NCBI RefSeq assembly: GCF_900142075.1
Contig: NZ_FQZO01000002.1
Location: forward strand, 372,001-436,000
Length of the DNA stretch: 64,000 bases
Direction of reading: 5' to 3'
Source: Clostridium amylolyticum
GTDB taxonomy: Bacteria > Bacillota > Clostridia > Clostridiales > Clostridiaceae
Shown piece by piece: positions 7,707-18,151 of the stretch (the stretch's first letter is position 1; every line of letters begins with the position of its first letter). The notes beneath the pieces are model-generated. The model had not been told where the DNA came from. It worked only from the letters and a program-made list of their open reading frames with translations, and did no database searches. The position numbers and the translations under genes were made by a program.

Positions 7707-10700
7707 CTAACTTATTTTATTTTTCTTTCTCATCATTAATACACCTAAGGCAATAATGGATATAGACATAATTATCAAAAAATTACCATCTAAATTGCTT
7801 CCTGTTTTAGGCAAATTTTCTCCAGCAGTAGAATTATTGGAATTATCTTTATTGCTTGAGGTACTGTTTTTATCCTTAGGTACATTTGTCTCTGAGTTGT
7901 TATTTCCAAGTTCCTTTTCATTATCATCAGGATTTGTATCTTCATCTTTTATAATAGGAGCTTCCTTTTCAGACTCATCATTACTTTGAGATTTTATTTC
8001 TTGATACATAGACTTATTTTTATATGCGTCTGCCAAAGCCGAGAAGGCTTGCTCTGTAGCCATTTCAATATCTTCTCCCCAGCTTGACTTATATATAAAA
8101 TGATTTCCTTCTTTATATTTTAGTAAAGCATCTATGGTGTTAATGCCATTTTTACTCCACTTTTCACCGTAAATATCTTCGCCATTTGCTACAAGGGCTT
8201 GTATTACTGCTGAAATAGTGTATGGATTTTCACTGCCATAAGAGCTAAAACCGCCATTTTCTAATTGCGATTTCTTTATAAAATCCAGAGAGGAACTTAT
8301 AACTTCCTTTACTCCCTTTATTTCTTTATGGGGGGCTAATGCTGTAATTACCATAGATGTGGAGTCCACATCTCCATAATAGCCATTCTTAGCCATGTTT
8401 ACTAAAGCACTTACGGCTTTTTCTTTATCATAGTTACCATTAGACATGTCTAAAGCCATTAAGGCATAAGCTTGAAGCGTTGGCCATATTTCATCTCCAT
8501 CTTCTATGGAAAACCTTCCATCTTCTCTTTGAGCTTTTTCTAAAGGTTTCACATAATTTACACCCTTATAGTTCTTTGGATTCTCTCCTGCAGCTACTAA
8601 GGATATAACATTGTGAACAGCTGTGCTAAGATTTCTTATCTCTTTAATTTCCACATATTTTTTCAATATATTAGTATCCATATTAATGTCTTGAGATAAA
8701 TGTCTTAAAGCCATAATATTTCTAAAAGTATACTTATCTTTTCCTGAATAATGCTGTGAAACTTCTTTTATTACCTGTAAAAGTTTATCTGCTTTTTCTG
8801 CTTCACCATCTATGGAGGATAAGAAATAATCACTGTTATGCACTAAATAAAACTCCACAAGACCATCACCATTAACTACTAGAGGTCCTGCTATCTTTTC
8901 AGCTCTTTGTTTTTCTTCATTATAGTAGTACAAGAATAACTTTTTAGAATCAACTTTATCCTTTATATTTAATTTTATCTTTGCTTTTCCTGGAAGCCTT
9001 CCATTTTCCGCAAAGGACAGTACATAAGCATCCTTAAAGTTTTCTTTTATGGATTTATCATTTTTACTGCTATAACTTACTGTAACATCAATATCTTTAA
9101 TATCTTCTGAGCTTATATCTTGTCCATTGAAAGTCCAAGTTAACTCTCCTGAAGTAAATTGTATTTCTTTATTTTTATTCTGTAAATTTTTAAACACTTC
9201 TTTAGATATTACTTTATTTTCTTTTAAATCCACCTTTATATCTCTAATAAATGGATCTTTCAAAATCTCTATTAATTGCTCTTCTTTATATTCTATCTCA
9301 GCCACTTCTTCTGCTACAGGAAGTGATAAGGTATATGCATTAGGTACTACCTCTATGTGTGAAGCAGTTCTTTTTCCTAAAGTCATATTATAGATTCCTT
9401 CAGGTGCCATAAAGTATGCTTTACCCTTATCATCAGTAATTACTTTACCCACATTTTCTACATTTATTTCTACATTTTTTAGTGGTAATTTTGAGTCTTT
9501 TGACATAACGCTTATTTCATGACGATTTTCTACAGACCTTACTTTTATTTCAGGAATATTGGTATAAAGTCTAAACTCACCATCATATTCGTAATGGGTC
9601 ATATAAAACACTAACTCGTCATAATTAAATTTACCCTGAGAGTCTTTTATTTTTTCAAATAAATCTACGGAAACCATTGGCTGGTCTATTTCCATACCTT
9701 TTTTAACATAATAACTCCATCCAAAATTACCAGATGCTTTTTCTCCCATTAATGCATTTATAAAATAGCTCTCACCTGGAGTTCCTGAACCAGCTATATT
9801 TTCTGCCCCTATGGCTTTAACCAATACATCAAAGGCATTAGTATCCGCTTTACTAGATTTAACCTCTTTATTAAATAATGTGCCTTTATTTCCTTCAATC
9901 CTTACCTTAATATTCTCATAAGGAGAACTGTCTACAATAAAGTTTATCTCTTTGGTAATTTTAATCCCTTCTGCTTCTGCCACAACTTTTAAATTGTATT
10001 TTCCAGCTTCCTGAACTTTCCCTCCATTAAATTCCTTTTCATTGAGGAAGGCCTTCCATTCACCTTTATCTACTGATATTTCAATGTTTACAGATCCATC
10101 ATAGATTTTATTATCCTGCACACCTGTAATAGTGATTTCAGGATTTACAATAGGCTTGCCGCCAAGATTGTTTTTAATGCCAAATATAGATTCTCCCTTT
10201 AGTAAATCTGCTAAAGCAGCCATACCATAGTAGGTAGAGGTTAAATCCATATTTCCATTAGGACTGGCAGCAAAGCCTGCTACGGTTTTTCCTAATCTAG
10301 GGTTAGCCTTGTATGATAATAAAGTCTGAAGCATATTTTTTTCTTTTGTCCATTCTGGTGAAAGAGGATTTATATTATTTGCAGCTAGAGCCTGTATTAC
10401 CATAGAGATAGCTCTTGCAGGTTTAAGCCCTCCAAAGCTTCCATCTTTTTGCTGCATTGATTTTATGTTAGATATTAGCGATGCTATGGTATCATTCACC
10501 CCTGGCATGTCACCATGACTGGATAAAGCTAGCACGGCAAAAGCTTGCACTTCTACTTTATCATAGGTAGAATCTTCATTACTTTGTTTTTTCATCATAT
10601 CTTCAAGAGCCCTGGCAGCTAACTCTTTATCGTATTCTGCCTTTGCCAATTCTAAAGCTATGATAGAGTAAGATAAGCTCATGGCAGATTTAGGATCCAA

Positions 10701-12524
10701 ATATTTTCCTACCACAAACTTTCCTTCAAATTCATCACCCTTAGGCCTTTGTGACATTTGCAGAAGATCTACAAAATTAATTACATTACCTCTTTTATCT
10801 TTATACTTATATGGATCTTTATTTGCTCCTATAAGAGCTATGATATTTTGAGAATAAATCAATGCTGAGGTTCCTGTTTTAACATATACCCTGTTTAGTG
10901 TACTTTCTGGCGCTCCCACTTTGTTTAAAGCAAGAGGAGCTAAAGCTTCCACCGTTTCACCAGCATATAATTCCTTAAGTTCTTCTATTCTAGTTTGAAT
11001 TAACTTTTTATCTTCTTCATTTATATCTTCTAAAGTGCTTGTCTCTTTAACTAAAACTTCTTCAGCTGCTTTAATATTAGAATCTGATTTTAAGCTATAT
11101 TCTACCGTAGTTTTTCCTGGTTTAATACCCTTTAATACATTGTCCTTGCTTATGGTTAAAATTGATGAATCTTTTACTTCGTAAATCACTTCAGGAACTG
11201 GATTTATTACATCCCCATCCTGATCTTTTACCACTATATTTGCCTTTACAGTTTCTCCTACAGTTATAGATTTTTTAGAAAGTTCTAAACTTATGCGAGA
11301 TGGCTTTATAGCTGCTATTTCAAAAGATTTATTTGCTTTTATGGAACTATCCTTTTTAAGAGCTGCTGATACATTTACTTTTCCTGGCTTTAGGGCTTTT
11401 AATGTTCCAGCTGCATCTATAGAGGCTATACTGTCATCATCTACTGTCCAAATTACATCTTCTCCTGATATTACAGTTCCTTCTTTATCAAAAACCTTAG
11501 CTTCCAATTTTAATGATTTTCCCTGCTTAAGCTGTGGTGAAGATGCTTGCACACTAATAGAAGCAGGTATTCTGTTAGGATTGTATCTTATAGATTTGTA
11601 TATGGAGCCTCCGCTTTTTACATCTAGCAGCGCACCTAATGCCAGTGAGTTGCTAGCCTCGGAAGAAGTATACGGATAGCTGCTATTATAAATAAACTTC
11701 CCATCTTTTCTAAAGCTTAAAAGCACTTCTAAAAGGTTTTTGCCCTCTTTACTCCATTCCTCAGAAAGAGGATTTATTCCTAAAGAGCTCAGTGCCTGTA
11801 TTACCATAGCAGTAGCTTGTACATTACCTTCAGCATCAAAGTCATCATTAGCCAAAGAGTTTTTTGCGAAGCTTCCGTCTGAAAGCTGTTCTTTCTTCAA
11901 ATATTCAATAATAGCTTTAATTAGGTTATCTGCACCAGAAACATTTTTATAGCCTGATAAAGCTATAAGGGATAAAGCAGTGACATTAACATTCTCATCA
12001 AAGCTCTTTCCATTATTATTTGCTTTGCTTAGAGACATTAAAGCTTTAACTGCTGCTTCTTTATTATACTGTGCCCCTGCCATGTCTAAAGCTATTATTG
12101 CCTTTGCTGTATTCTCTGCTGATATATCTTCAAACTCTGAGTTTACAACGAAATATCCGCTTTTTTGCTGAGATTTTACAAGTTCCCCTACATAGTTAAC
12201 CCCTTTATAATTATAAGGGTTTCCTCCTGCAGAAATTATATTTATAACATTGCTGGAATAGGTGTTTAAACTATTATACTTATTCAATATATTTAGTTTG
12301 CTTAAATCTATATTTTCATTGCTCTTATTTAAAGCCATGGTTTCCGTAAAACTATATCTATTTAGATTCTTTACATATAATGCAGTACTTTCTATCTCTG
12401 AGCCTATATTCACCTTAATATTTTCTGCATTAGCTATTAATGGCATACTAAATAGTGTGTTAAGCAAAAACACTAATGCGGCCATTAAACCCATGAACTT
12501 TATTTTTAATTTATTAGATTTCAT
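7707..12524 (-). CDS. LPKTG-anchored transcobalamin-like surface protein
   Basis: Secreted, wall-anchored protein of 1605 residues. Order: signal peptide (1-33); alpha/alpha-toroid repeat domain of the terpene-cyclase/transcobalamin type (about 45-310); two BIG2-like Ig domains (about 318-485); a second toroid (about 500-790); an Ig-like segment; a DUF4430 domain like the C-terminal half of transcobalamin (about 880-985, with NAFDVLVKAI and FGWSYYVKKG); a carboxypeptidase-regulatory-like region; a third toroid (about 1230-1500); an acidic/Ser/Asn-rich wall spacer; LPKTG (1571-1575); and a hydrophobic tail ending RKKNKIS. ATG 12524 follows GGGGGAG. A cobalamin riboswitch upstream supports a role in capturing corrinoids at the cell surface, which is inference. 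Confidence 0.85.
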   Translation of the reverse strand: MKSNKLKIKFMGLMAALVFLLNTLFSMPLIANAENIKVNIGSEIESTALYVKNLNRYSFTETMALNKSNENIDLSKLNILNKYNSLNTYSSNVINIISAGGNPYNYKGVNYVGELVKSQQKSGYFVVNSEFEDISAENTAKAIIALDMAGAQYNKEAAVKALMSLSKANNNGKSFDENVNVTALSLIALSGYKNVSGADNLIKAIIEYLKKEQLSDGSFAKNSLANDDFDAEGNVQATAMVIQALSSLGINPLSEEWSKEGKNLLEVLLSFRKDGKFIYNSSYPYTSSEASNSLALGALLDVKSGGSIYKSIRYNPNRIPASISVQASSPQLKQGKSLKLEAKVFDKEGTVISGEDVIWTVDDDSIASIDAAGTLKALKPGKVNVSAALKKDSSIKANKSFEIAAIKPSRISLELSKKSITVGETVKANIVVKDQDGDVINPVPEVIYEVKDSSILTISKDNVLKGIKPGKTTVEYSLKSDSNIKAAEEVLVKETSTLEDINEEDKKLIQTRIEELKELYAGETVEALAPLALNKVGAPESTLNRVYVKTGTSALIYSQNIIALIGANKDPYKYKDKRGNVINFVDLLQMSQRPKGDEFEGKFVVGKYLDPKSAMSLSYSIIALELAKAEYDKELAARALEDMMKKQSNEDSTYDKVEVQAFAVLALSSHGDMPGVNDTIASLISNIKSMQQKDGSFGGLKPARAISMVIQALAANNINPLSPEWTKEKNMLQTLLSYKANPRLGKTVAGFAASPNGNMDLTSTYYGMAALADLLKGESIFGIKNNLGGKPIVNPEITITGVQDNKIYDGSVNIEISVDKGEWKAFLNEKEFNGGKVQEAGKYNLKVVAEAEGIKITKEINFIVDSSPYENIKVRIEGNKGTLFNKEVKSSKADTNAFDVLVKAIGAENIAGSGTPGESYFINALMGEKASGNFGWSYYVKKGMEIDQPMVSVDLFEKIKDSQGKFNYDELVFYMTHYEYDGEFRLYTNIPEIKVRSVENRHEISVMSKDSKLPLKNVEINVENVGKVITDDKGKAYFMAPEGIYNMTLGKRTASHIEVVPNAYTLSLPVAEEVAEIEYKEEQLIEILKDPFIRDIKVDLKENKVISKEVFKNLQNKNKEIQFTSGELTWTFNGQDISSEDIKDIDVTVSYSSKNDKSIKENFKDAYVLSFAENGRLPGKAKIKLNIKDKVDSKKLFLYYYNEEKQRAEKIAGPLVVNGDGLVEFYLVHNSDYFLSSIDGEAEKADKLLQVIKEVSQHYSGKDKYTFRNIMALRHLSQDINMDTNILKKYVEIKEIRNLSTAVHNVISLVAAGENPKNYKGVNYVKPLEKAQREDGRFSIEDGDEIWPTLQAYALMALDMSNGNYDKEKAVSALVNMAKNGYYGDVDSTSMVITALAPHKEIKGVKEVISSSLDFIKKSQLENGGFSSYGSENPYTISAVIQALVANGEDIYGEKWSKNGINTIDALLKYKEGNHFIYKSSWGEDIEMATEQAFSALADAYKNKSMYQEIKSQSNDESEKEAPIIKDEDTNPDDNEKELGNNNSETNVPKDKNSTSSNKDNSNNSTAGENLPKTGSNLDGNFLIIMSISIIALGVLMMRKKNKIS

Positions 12525-12597
12525 ATTACTCCCCCATAATCATTTATAGTTGAAGAATTTAACTATATTCACCTCCTAAACATTAATTTAAGGGCCT

Positions 12598-12631
12598 AAA
12601 AAAGCAGGTCTTAGACATGCTAAGACCTGCT
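12598..12631 (-). terminator. Riboswitch-controlled terminator
   Basis: Strong stem AGCAGGTCTTAG / CTAAGACCTGCT (12603-12631) followed on the minus strand by TTTTTT, between the cobalamin aptamer and the surface-protein start. A weaker TTGTA/TACAA hairpin with a T-run precedes it at about 12636-12655. Confidence 0.8.
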
Positions 12632-12727
12632 ATAAAAATTGTACGCGATACAAATATTTAACAGTTTACAGGAATGGATTATGTATCAACGTGTGAAACC
12701 CTTATTCGGAAGGCCCTAACACAAAAC

Positions 12728-12900
12728 TCATTAGGCAGATATCCTGACTTATGGTTCATAGCTTCTTTCCAGCCTTCCCAGAAATATTAGTCTTAATTCT
12801 AAAACTAACAATTATTCCAGTGGCTTTTGAAACGGAAATAACTCCCCAAATACAGTGGCCGTACCGCCCAGGATTCTAACCTGGTTCCCTTTTAACTAAT
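12728..12900 (-). promoter_or_regulatory. Cobalamin (B12) riboswitch
   Basis: On the minus strand: AAAAGGGAACCAGGTTAGAA near the 5' end, GCCACTG (12859-12853), a GGGAAGGC element, and the diagnostic B12 box AGTCAGGATATCTGCC (12749-12734). Order and spacing match the cobalamin class. With the downstream terminator it should switch the surface-protein gene off when cobalamin is plentiful. The rest of 12525-13091 holds the terminator and the presumed promoter region, in which I saw no clear -10 box. Confidence 0.92.
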
Positions 12901-13074
12901 AAATTGAAATGTCCTTTCATTCTTTGAAAATAGCTTTTTGATACCATGAAATAAGCAAAACATTTAAATGATATCTTTATGCATATTTAAATATCTTCAA
13001 TTTATCAGACCTAATCAGTTATATATTCAATTTTCACTATTATTGTAATACATTGTCAATATATTTACAAGCGT

Positions 13075-13095
13075 AAGGTGCCAAGCACCTTTTAC
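13075..13095. repeat. GTGCC dispersed repeat, copy 3 (short)
   Basis: AGGTGCCAAGCACCT forms a small hairpin overlapping the exodeoxyribonuclease stop codon. It has only the GTGCC core of the family, so assignment is weaker. Confidence 0.45.
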
Positions 13096-13844
13096 TTAAT
13101 AATCAGTTCTACAGGGCAGTGGTCTGAGCCTAATACCTCAGAATGAATAGCAGCATCCACCAGCCTATCTTTAAGCTTTTCTGAAGCACAGAAATAGTCT
13201 ATACGCCAACCAGCATTATTAGCTCTGGCATTAAATCTATATGTCCACCAAGAATATGCCCCTTCCTTGTCAGGATAGAAATAACGATAGGTATCTATAA
13301 AACCTGAATCTAAAAAGGTGGTAAACTTACCTCTTTCCTCATCCGTAAAGCCTGCATTTTTCCTATTGCTATTTGGATTTTTTAAGTCTATTTCCTTATG
13401 GGCTACATTTAAATCTCCACATAAGATAACAGGTTTAAGCTCATCTAAAGCTTTTAAAAAGTTTCTAAAATCATCTTCCCACTGCATTCTATAATCAAGC
13501 CTTGCTAATTTTTCTTTAGAGTTAGGGGTATAGACATTAACTAGATAAAAATCTTCAAACTCTAAGGTTATAACCCTTCCCTCTTGATCATGTTCCTCGA
13601 TATTTATTCCATATTGAACACTTATAGGCTTTATTTTGGTAAATATAGCTGTACCTGAATATCCCTTTTTCACAGCATAGTTCCAATATTGATGATAACC
13701 CTCTAGTTCAAGCATTATCTGCCCTTCCTGAAGCTTGCTTTCCTGTATGCAAAACATATCGGCATCTACTTCTTTAAAAAAGTCCAAAAAGCCTTTTTGT
13801 ACACAAGCTCTTATCCCATTAACATTCCATGATATTAACTTCAT
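13092..13844 (-). CDS. exoA: Exodeoxyribonuclease III (AP endonuclease)
   Basis: Mg2+-dependent AP endonuclease / 3'-5' exonuclease of base-excision repair, 250 residues, the usual length for the Xth family. Motifs in order: SWNVNGIRA (active-site Asn), IQESKLQ (metal-binding Glu), YTPNS (active-site Tyr), GDLNVAH (Asp/Asn), and GSDHCPVEL (catalytic Asp-His). It ends a probable two-gene unit with the RdgB-like gene, whose stop lies 5 nt upstream of this start. Confidence 0.95.
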   Translation of the reverse strand: MKLISWNVNGIRACVQKGFLDFFKEVDADMFCIQESKLQEGQIMLELEGYHQYWNYAVKKGYSGTAIFTKIKPISVQYGINIEEHDQEGRVITLEFEDFYLVNVYTPNSKEKLARLDYRMQWEDDFRNFLKALDELKPVILCGDLNVAHKEIDLKNPNSNRKNAGFTDEERGKFTTFLDSGFIDTYRYFYPDKEGAYSWWTYRFNARANNAGWRIDYFCASEKLKDRLVDAAIHSEVLGSDHCPVELIIK

Positions 13845-13849
13845 ATAAC

Positions 13850-14497
13850 CTACTCTCCTTTGTTATTAAATTTATAGTATTTATTTGATATTTCACTTAT
13901 ATTCTTTATAAAAAAACTTCTAAAACCATCAGAAATTTTATTTTCGTCAATGTTATTATTTAATTGTATATCCATGTAATATTTACCGGTTTTTATATCT
14001 AAAGATATAGAATCTAAAGGGAATCCCTTTCTTCTATTAGGATGAACTTTTGAAGTTATAATAAAACTCTCGCATATGCTATTATCATCGTATGCATAAG
14101 CATCCTTATCATTAAGTATAAGATAAATTGCATTCTTATATTGTGCTTTTACTTCTCCTCCAAATTCTGAAGCTATCTTTGTATAGTATTCTATCATTTC
14201 TTCATCATTTAATGTTTTACCATTAACCCGCCTAACATAAGTAGCTGGTTGTCTATTATCAGGAAGTCCTTCTATGTATAGCCCAGAATCACAAGAGAAT
14301 ACTGGTACTCGTAATGCTTTATAATATGCTGTCGCTTTGATTTTCGCATTTTCTAATGGGCTGCTGCCTTTTTCATCCACAGACTCAACATATGCATTTA
14401 TATCTTTTAATCCCACAATATCTAAATTAAGTCCTTTAAGCATAGCTCTCATACTCTTAAGCTTTGCATCATTTCCTGTTCCATATAATAATTTCAT
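13850..14497 (-). CDS. Non-canonical purine NTP pyrophosphatase (RdgB/HAM1-like)
   Basis: House-cleaning nucleotidase expected to hydrolyse dITP/XTP-like nucleotides to monophosphates. The 215-residue protein opens LLYGTGNDAKLKSM (family TGNxxK motif) and carries SCDSGLYIEGLP (catalytic Asp). ATG 14497 is preferred to ATG 14503 because GGTGGT then has 6-nt spacing. The C-terminal third is more diverged than in typical RdgB. Sharing a unit with exodeoxyribonuclease III fits a nucleotide-pool/DNA-repair role. Confidence 0.8.
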   Translation of the reverse strand: MKLLYGTGNDAKLKSMRAMLKGLNLDIVGLKDINAYVESVDEKGSSPLENAKIKATAYYKALRVPVFSCDSGLYIEGLPDNRQPATYVRRVNGKTLNDEEMIEYYTKIASEFGGEVKAQYKNAIYLILNDKDAYAYDDNSICESFIITSKVHPNRRKGFPLDSISLDIKTGKYYMDIQLNNNIDENKISDGFRSFFIKNISEISNKYYKFNNKGE

Positions 14498-14683
14498 AAA
14501 CATACCACCAAGTTAATTATATATTACTAGCACTTCCTAAAAAGCAGCATACTTGCTACAACTTATATTATACTGATTATTTCTTCACATTTCCATTGAT
14601 TATTATAAGAAAATCATTCTCCTTAAAGATTTAATAAGTTTTTACTCCATAGCTACCCCACGTAACTTTCTCATAAAATAATT

Positions 14684-14728
14684 AATATGTCACTTTTCAG
14701 GTTTCAGACACCTAAAAAGTGACATATT
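14684..14728. repeat. GTGCC/GTGAC dispersed repeat, copy 4 (diverged inverted pair)
   Basis: AATATGTCACTTTTCAGG and CCTAAAAAGTGACATATT form an inverted pair around 9 nt. It keeps the GTGAC part but has lost the GGCAC core. Confidence 0.5.
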
Positions 14729-14742
14729 ACAAATATAATCAC

Positions 14743-14772
14743 AATCTTTCTGATGAAAACATCAGAAAGATT
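14743..14772 (-). terminator. Hairpin downstream of carB
   Basis: Perfect 13-bp stem AATCTTTCTGATG / CATCAGAAAGATT with an AAAA loop, 24 nt past the carB stop. The T-run is weak. The rest of 14498-14795 holds repeat copy 4 and no gene. Confidence 0.6.
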
Positions 14773-14795
14773 TCCTTCATTTTAAGTTGTTAATT

Positions 14796-17700
14796 CTAAA
14801 TTATATTATATATATCTACATCCTTCAACTGTTCTATACTTCTATATCTTTTACTTACCTTTACTAAAGCTTTTAAGGTATCTAGAGTAGTTATAACTTC
14901 TATATTCTTTTCTATGGCTGCTCTTCTTATTATAAAGCCGTCTCTGTGAGAGTCATTGGCTTTAGTAGGGGTATTTACCACCAAATCCACTTCTAGATTA
15001 TTTATTATATCTAAGATATTAGGAGAGTCTTCTTTAATTTTATTTATCTCTTTAGCATCTATTTCTTCAGATTTTAAATAGTTTGATGTACCTTTTGTGC
15101 ATATAAAGGTATATCCAAGTTCTTGCAGTTCTTTTGCTATATGCACAAATTCTTCTTTCTCATGATCATTTATAGTGGCAAGTATCTTTGATTTTTTTCT
15201 TGTAAGTTTCATACCCGCAGCTAGAAAGCCTTTATAAAGAGCTTCATATATATTCTTTCCCACTCCTAGCACTTCTCCAGTGGACTTCATTTCTGGTCCT
15301 AAGGATACCTCTACCCTTGGAAGCTTTTGTGTGGAGAATACCGGAACCTTTACAGCCACTAGTTTTGGCTCTTTATAAATATCTATCCCATAACCAAGGA
15401 CTTTAAGCTTTTCTCCCATCATAACCTTGGTAGCTAATTCTACTATGGGAACTCCACTAACCTTGCTTATATAAGGTACTGTTCTGCTCGCTCTTGGGTT
15501 CACTTCTATAACGTACAACCTATGGTTAAACTCTATAAACTGTATGTTTATCATCCCTTTTATACCTATACCTAAAGCCAGCTTTTTAGTGTATTCTAGA
15601 ACTTTATCTTTTATTTCATTAGATACATTTTGAGTAGGATACATGGTTATGCTGTCACCAGAATGTACTCCTGCCCTTTCAAGATGTTCCATAATTCCAG
15701 GAATGAGTATATCTTCACCGTCACATATGGCATCTACTTCTATTTCTTTTCCCATAAGGTATTTATCAATGAGCACTGGATTTTTCTTATCCTTTTCAAA
15801 AGCATTCTCCAGATAATATTGAAGCTCTTCAGGAGTGTAGGTAATTTCCATGCCCTGACCACCTAGAACATAAGATGGTCTTACCAGTACAGGATACCCC
15901 AAAGTTTCAGCATTCTCTAAGCCTTCTTCCGTTCTCCATACTGCTATACCTTTAGGTCTTGCAATATTAAGTTTCTCTAAAAGTTCATCAAACTTCTCTC
16001 TGTTTTCTGCAATATCTATTTGTTCCGAAGTTGTTCCTAATATTTTTATATTTTTTTCTTGTAGAAAACTAGCAAGCTTTATAGAGGTCTGTCCACCAAA
16101 TTGAAGTATTACTCCATAAGGTTTTTCTTTGTCAATAATGTTTAATACCTCTTCCTCTGTTAAAGGCTCAAAGTAAAGCTTGTCTGATATATCGAAGTCA
16201 GTACTTACCGTTTCAGGGTTATTATTTATTATTATAGTTTCTATATTCATTTTTTTCAGTGCTTTTACCGCGTGTACTGAAGCATAATCAAACTCTATGC
16301 CTTGCCCTATCCTTATAGGGCCGGAGCCTATTACTACTATCTTTTTTCTACTTGTTACTTTTACTTCATCTAAAGTATTATAAGTAGAGTAAAAATATGG
16401 AGTTAAAGCTTCAAACTCTCCAGCACAAGTATCTACCATATTGTAAACAGGATATATGTTCCATCTTTTCCTCAGTTCATATATTTTATCAGGACTTTCT
16501 TTAATTAAATCTCCTATGCCTTTATCAGAAAATCCCATACTCTTTAGTTCAAGGAGATAATCTCTAGACAAGCTTTCTAAGGTGTGAGTCTTCAGTTCTT
16601 CTTCCTTATCTACAATATTTTTTATTTTTCTTACAAAAAAGCTGTCCATACCTGTAATTTGAGATATCATTTCTATTCTATAATCTCTTCTAATCATTTC
16701 TGCTAAAGCAAATATTCTTTCATCATCCGGGGACATAACCTTTCTTTTAAGCTCTTCCAAGGTAAGTTTTTTCATGGACTTATGTTCCAAAGTATATTTG
16801 CTTATCTCTAGTGACCTTATCCCCTTCAAAAATGCCGCTTCAAAGTTACTTCCTATAGCCATAATCTCTCCTGTGGCCATCATTTTTGTACCTAAAAATC
16901 TATCTGCATTGGTGAACTTGTCAAAAGGCCATTTTGGTATCTTAACCACCACATAATCTAAAGCTGGCTCAAAACATGCATAGGTCTTTTGGGTAACTGC
17001 ATTTTTAATTTCATCCAAAGTATAGCCCAGTGCTATTTTTGCCGCTACCTTTGCAATGGGATAACCTGTAGCCTTAGATGCTAGCGCAGAGGATCTACTC
17101 ACTCTAGGGTTTATCTCTATAACTCCATATTCATAACTGTGAGGGTTTAATGCAAACTGTACATTACAACCTCCTTCAATACCTATGGCATTTATAATAT
17201 CTATGGAAGCAGTTCTTAACATCTGATATTCTTTGTCACTCAAGGTCTGACTTGGTGCTACTACTATACTATCTCCAGTATGAATTCCAACAGGGTCTAT
17301 ATTCTCCATATTGCATACGGTGATGCAGTTACCATTACTATCTCTCATTACCTCATACTCTATCTCTTTCCATCCTTTAACGCTCTTCTCAATAAGGACT
17401 TGTCCTATAGCGCTAAGCTGAAGCCCTTGCTGTAATATATTTATCAGTTCTTCTTCGTTATTAGCTATTCCACCGCCAGTTCCGCCTAACGTATAAGCAG
17501 GTCTTATAATAACCGGATATCCTATCTTATCACTAAAGTTCTTTCCACTTTCTACATCGTGGATTATTTCACTTTCAATAGAAGGCTGTCCTATCTTTTT
17601 CATTTCCTCTCTAAAAAGTTCTCTATCTTCACCTTTCTTAATAGCTTCAATGGAGGTACCAATAACTCTTACATTGTACTTTTCTAATATCCTATTTTCG

Positions 17701-18008
17701 TATAGCTCCACAGAGAGGTTTAAAGCTGTTTGCCCCCCTACTCCTGGAAGCAGACTGTCTGGCCTTTCTTTTTGTATTACTCTTTCTACAAATTCACAAG
17801 TTAAAGGTTCTATATATATCTTATGAGCCACCTCTTTATCTGTCATTATGGTAGCAGGATTACTATTTATTAAAACTACTTCTACACCTTCTTCTTTAAG
17901 AGCTTCACAGGCCTGTGTTCCCGAATAATCAAACTCAGCAGCTTGTCCTATAATAATAGGACCTGATCCTATAACTAATACTTTTTTTATATTCTTATTT
18001 AATGGCAT
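14796..18008 (-). CDS. carB: Carbamoyl-phosphate synthase large subunit
   Basis: Makes carbamoyl phosphate from ammonia, bicarbonate and 2 ATP for pyrimidine and arginine synthesis. The 1070 residues hold the family's two homologous ATP-grasp halves: [21 protein letters not shown] at the start and a second [20 protein letters not shown] near residue 555. A C-terminal allosteric MGS-like domain follows ([10 protein letters not shown], then VDLVVNTPT). I chose ATG 18008 because GGAGGG precedes it; a longer frame would extend into the structured repeat between carA and carB. It is the second gene of the carAB operon. Confidence 0.97.
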   Translation of the reverse strand: MPLNKNIKKVLVIGSGPIIIGQAAEFDYSGTQACEALKEEGVEVVLINSNPATIMTDKEVAHKIYIEPLTCEFVERVIQKERPDSLLPGVGGQTALNLSVELYENRILEKYNVRVIGTSIEAIKKGEDRELFREEMKKIGQPSIESEIIHDVESGKNFSDKIGYPVIIRPAYTLGGTGGGIANNEEELINILQQGLQLSAIGQVLIEKSVKGWKEIEYEVMRDSNGNCITVCNMENIDPVGIHTGDSIVVAPSQTLSDKEYQMLRTASIDIINAIGIEGGCNVQFALNPHSYEYGVIEINPRVSRSSALASKATGYPIAKVAAKIALGYTLDEIKNAVTQKTYACFEPALDYVVVKIPKWPFDKFTNADRFLGTKMMATGEIMAIGSNFEAAFLKGIRSLEISKYTLEHKSMKKLTLEELKRKVMSPDDERIFALAEMIRRDYRIEMISQITGMDSFFVRKIKNIVDKEEELKTHTLESLSRDYLLELKSMGFSDKGIGDLIKESPDKIYELRKRWNIYPVYNMVDTCAGEFEALTPYFYSTYNTLDEVKVTSRKKIVVIGSGPIRIGQGIEFDYASVHAVKALKKMNIETIIINNNPETVSTDFDISDKLYFEPLTEEEVLNIIDKEKPYGVILQFGGQTSIKLASFLQEKNIKILGTTSEQIDIAENREKFDELLEKLNIARPKGIAVWRTEEGLENAETLGYPVLVRPSYVLGGQGMEITYTPEELQYYLENAFEKDKKNPVLIDKYLMGKEIEVDAICDGEDILIPGIMEHLERAGVHSGDSITMYPTQNVSNEIKDKVLEYTKKLALGIGIKGMINIQFIEFNHRLYVIEVNPRASRTVPYISKVSGVPIVELATKVMMGEKLKVLGYGIDIYKEPKLVAVKVPVFSTQKLPRVEVSLGPEMKSTGEVLGVGKNIYEALYKGFLAAGMKLTRKKSKILATINDHEKEEFVHIAKELQELGYTFICTKGTSNYLKSEEIDAKEINKIKEDSPNILDIINNLEVDLVVNTPTKANDSHRDGFIIRRAAIEKNIEVITTLDTLKALVKVSKRYRSIEQLKDVDIYNII

Positions 18009-18031
18009 AGTATCCCTCCAAATATTCTTTT

Positions 18032-18138
18032 TAAGCAGACATTCCAAATCTTCGATTTGGAATGGTCGCTTACTTCTTCGTAGCATCCAAAGCGTCTTAC
18101 TTTTACTTTCAAAGCTTTAGGTGCGAAGAAGAAGTTTC
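18032..18138. repeat. Two-hairpin structured repeat, copy B (between carA and carB)
   Basis: Homologue of 7563-7670. The first hairpin is perfect here (CATTCCAAATC/GATTTGGAATG). In the second, GCATCCAAAG pairs with CTTTAGGTGC (one mismatch), with compensatory changes against copy A. It lies inside the carAB operon and could affect carB expression. Confidence 0.8.
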
Positions 18139-18151
18139 CTTATAATTTCTC

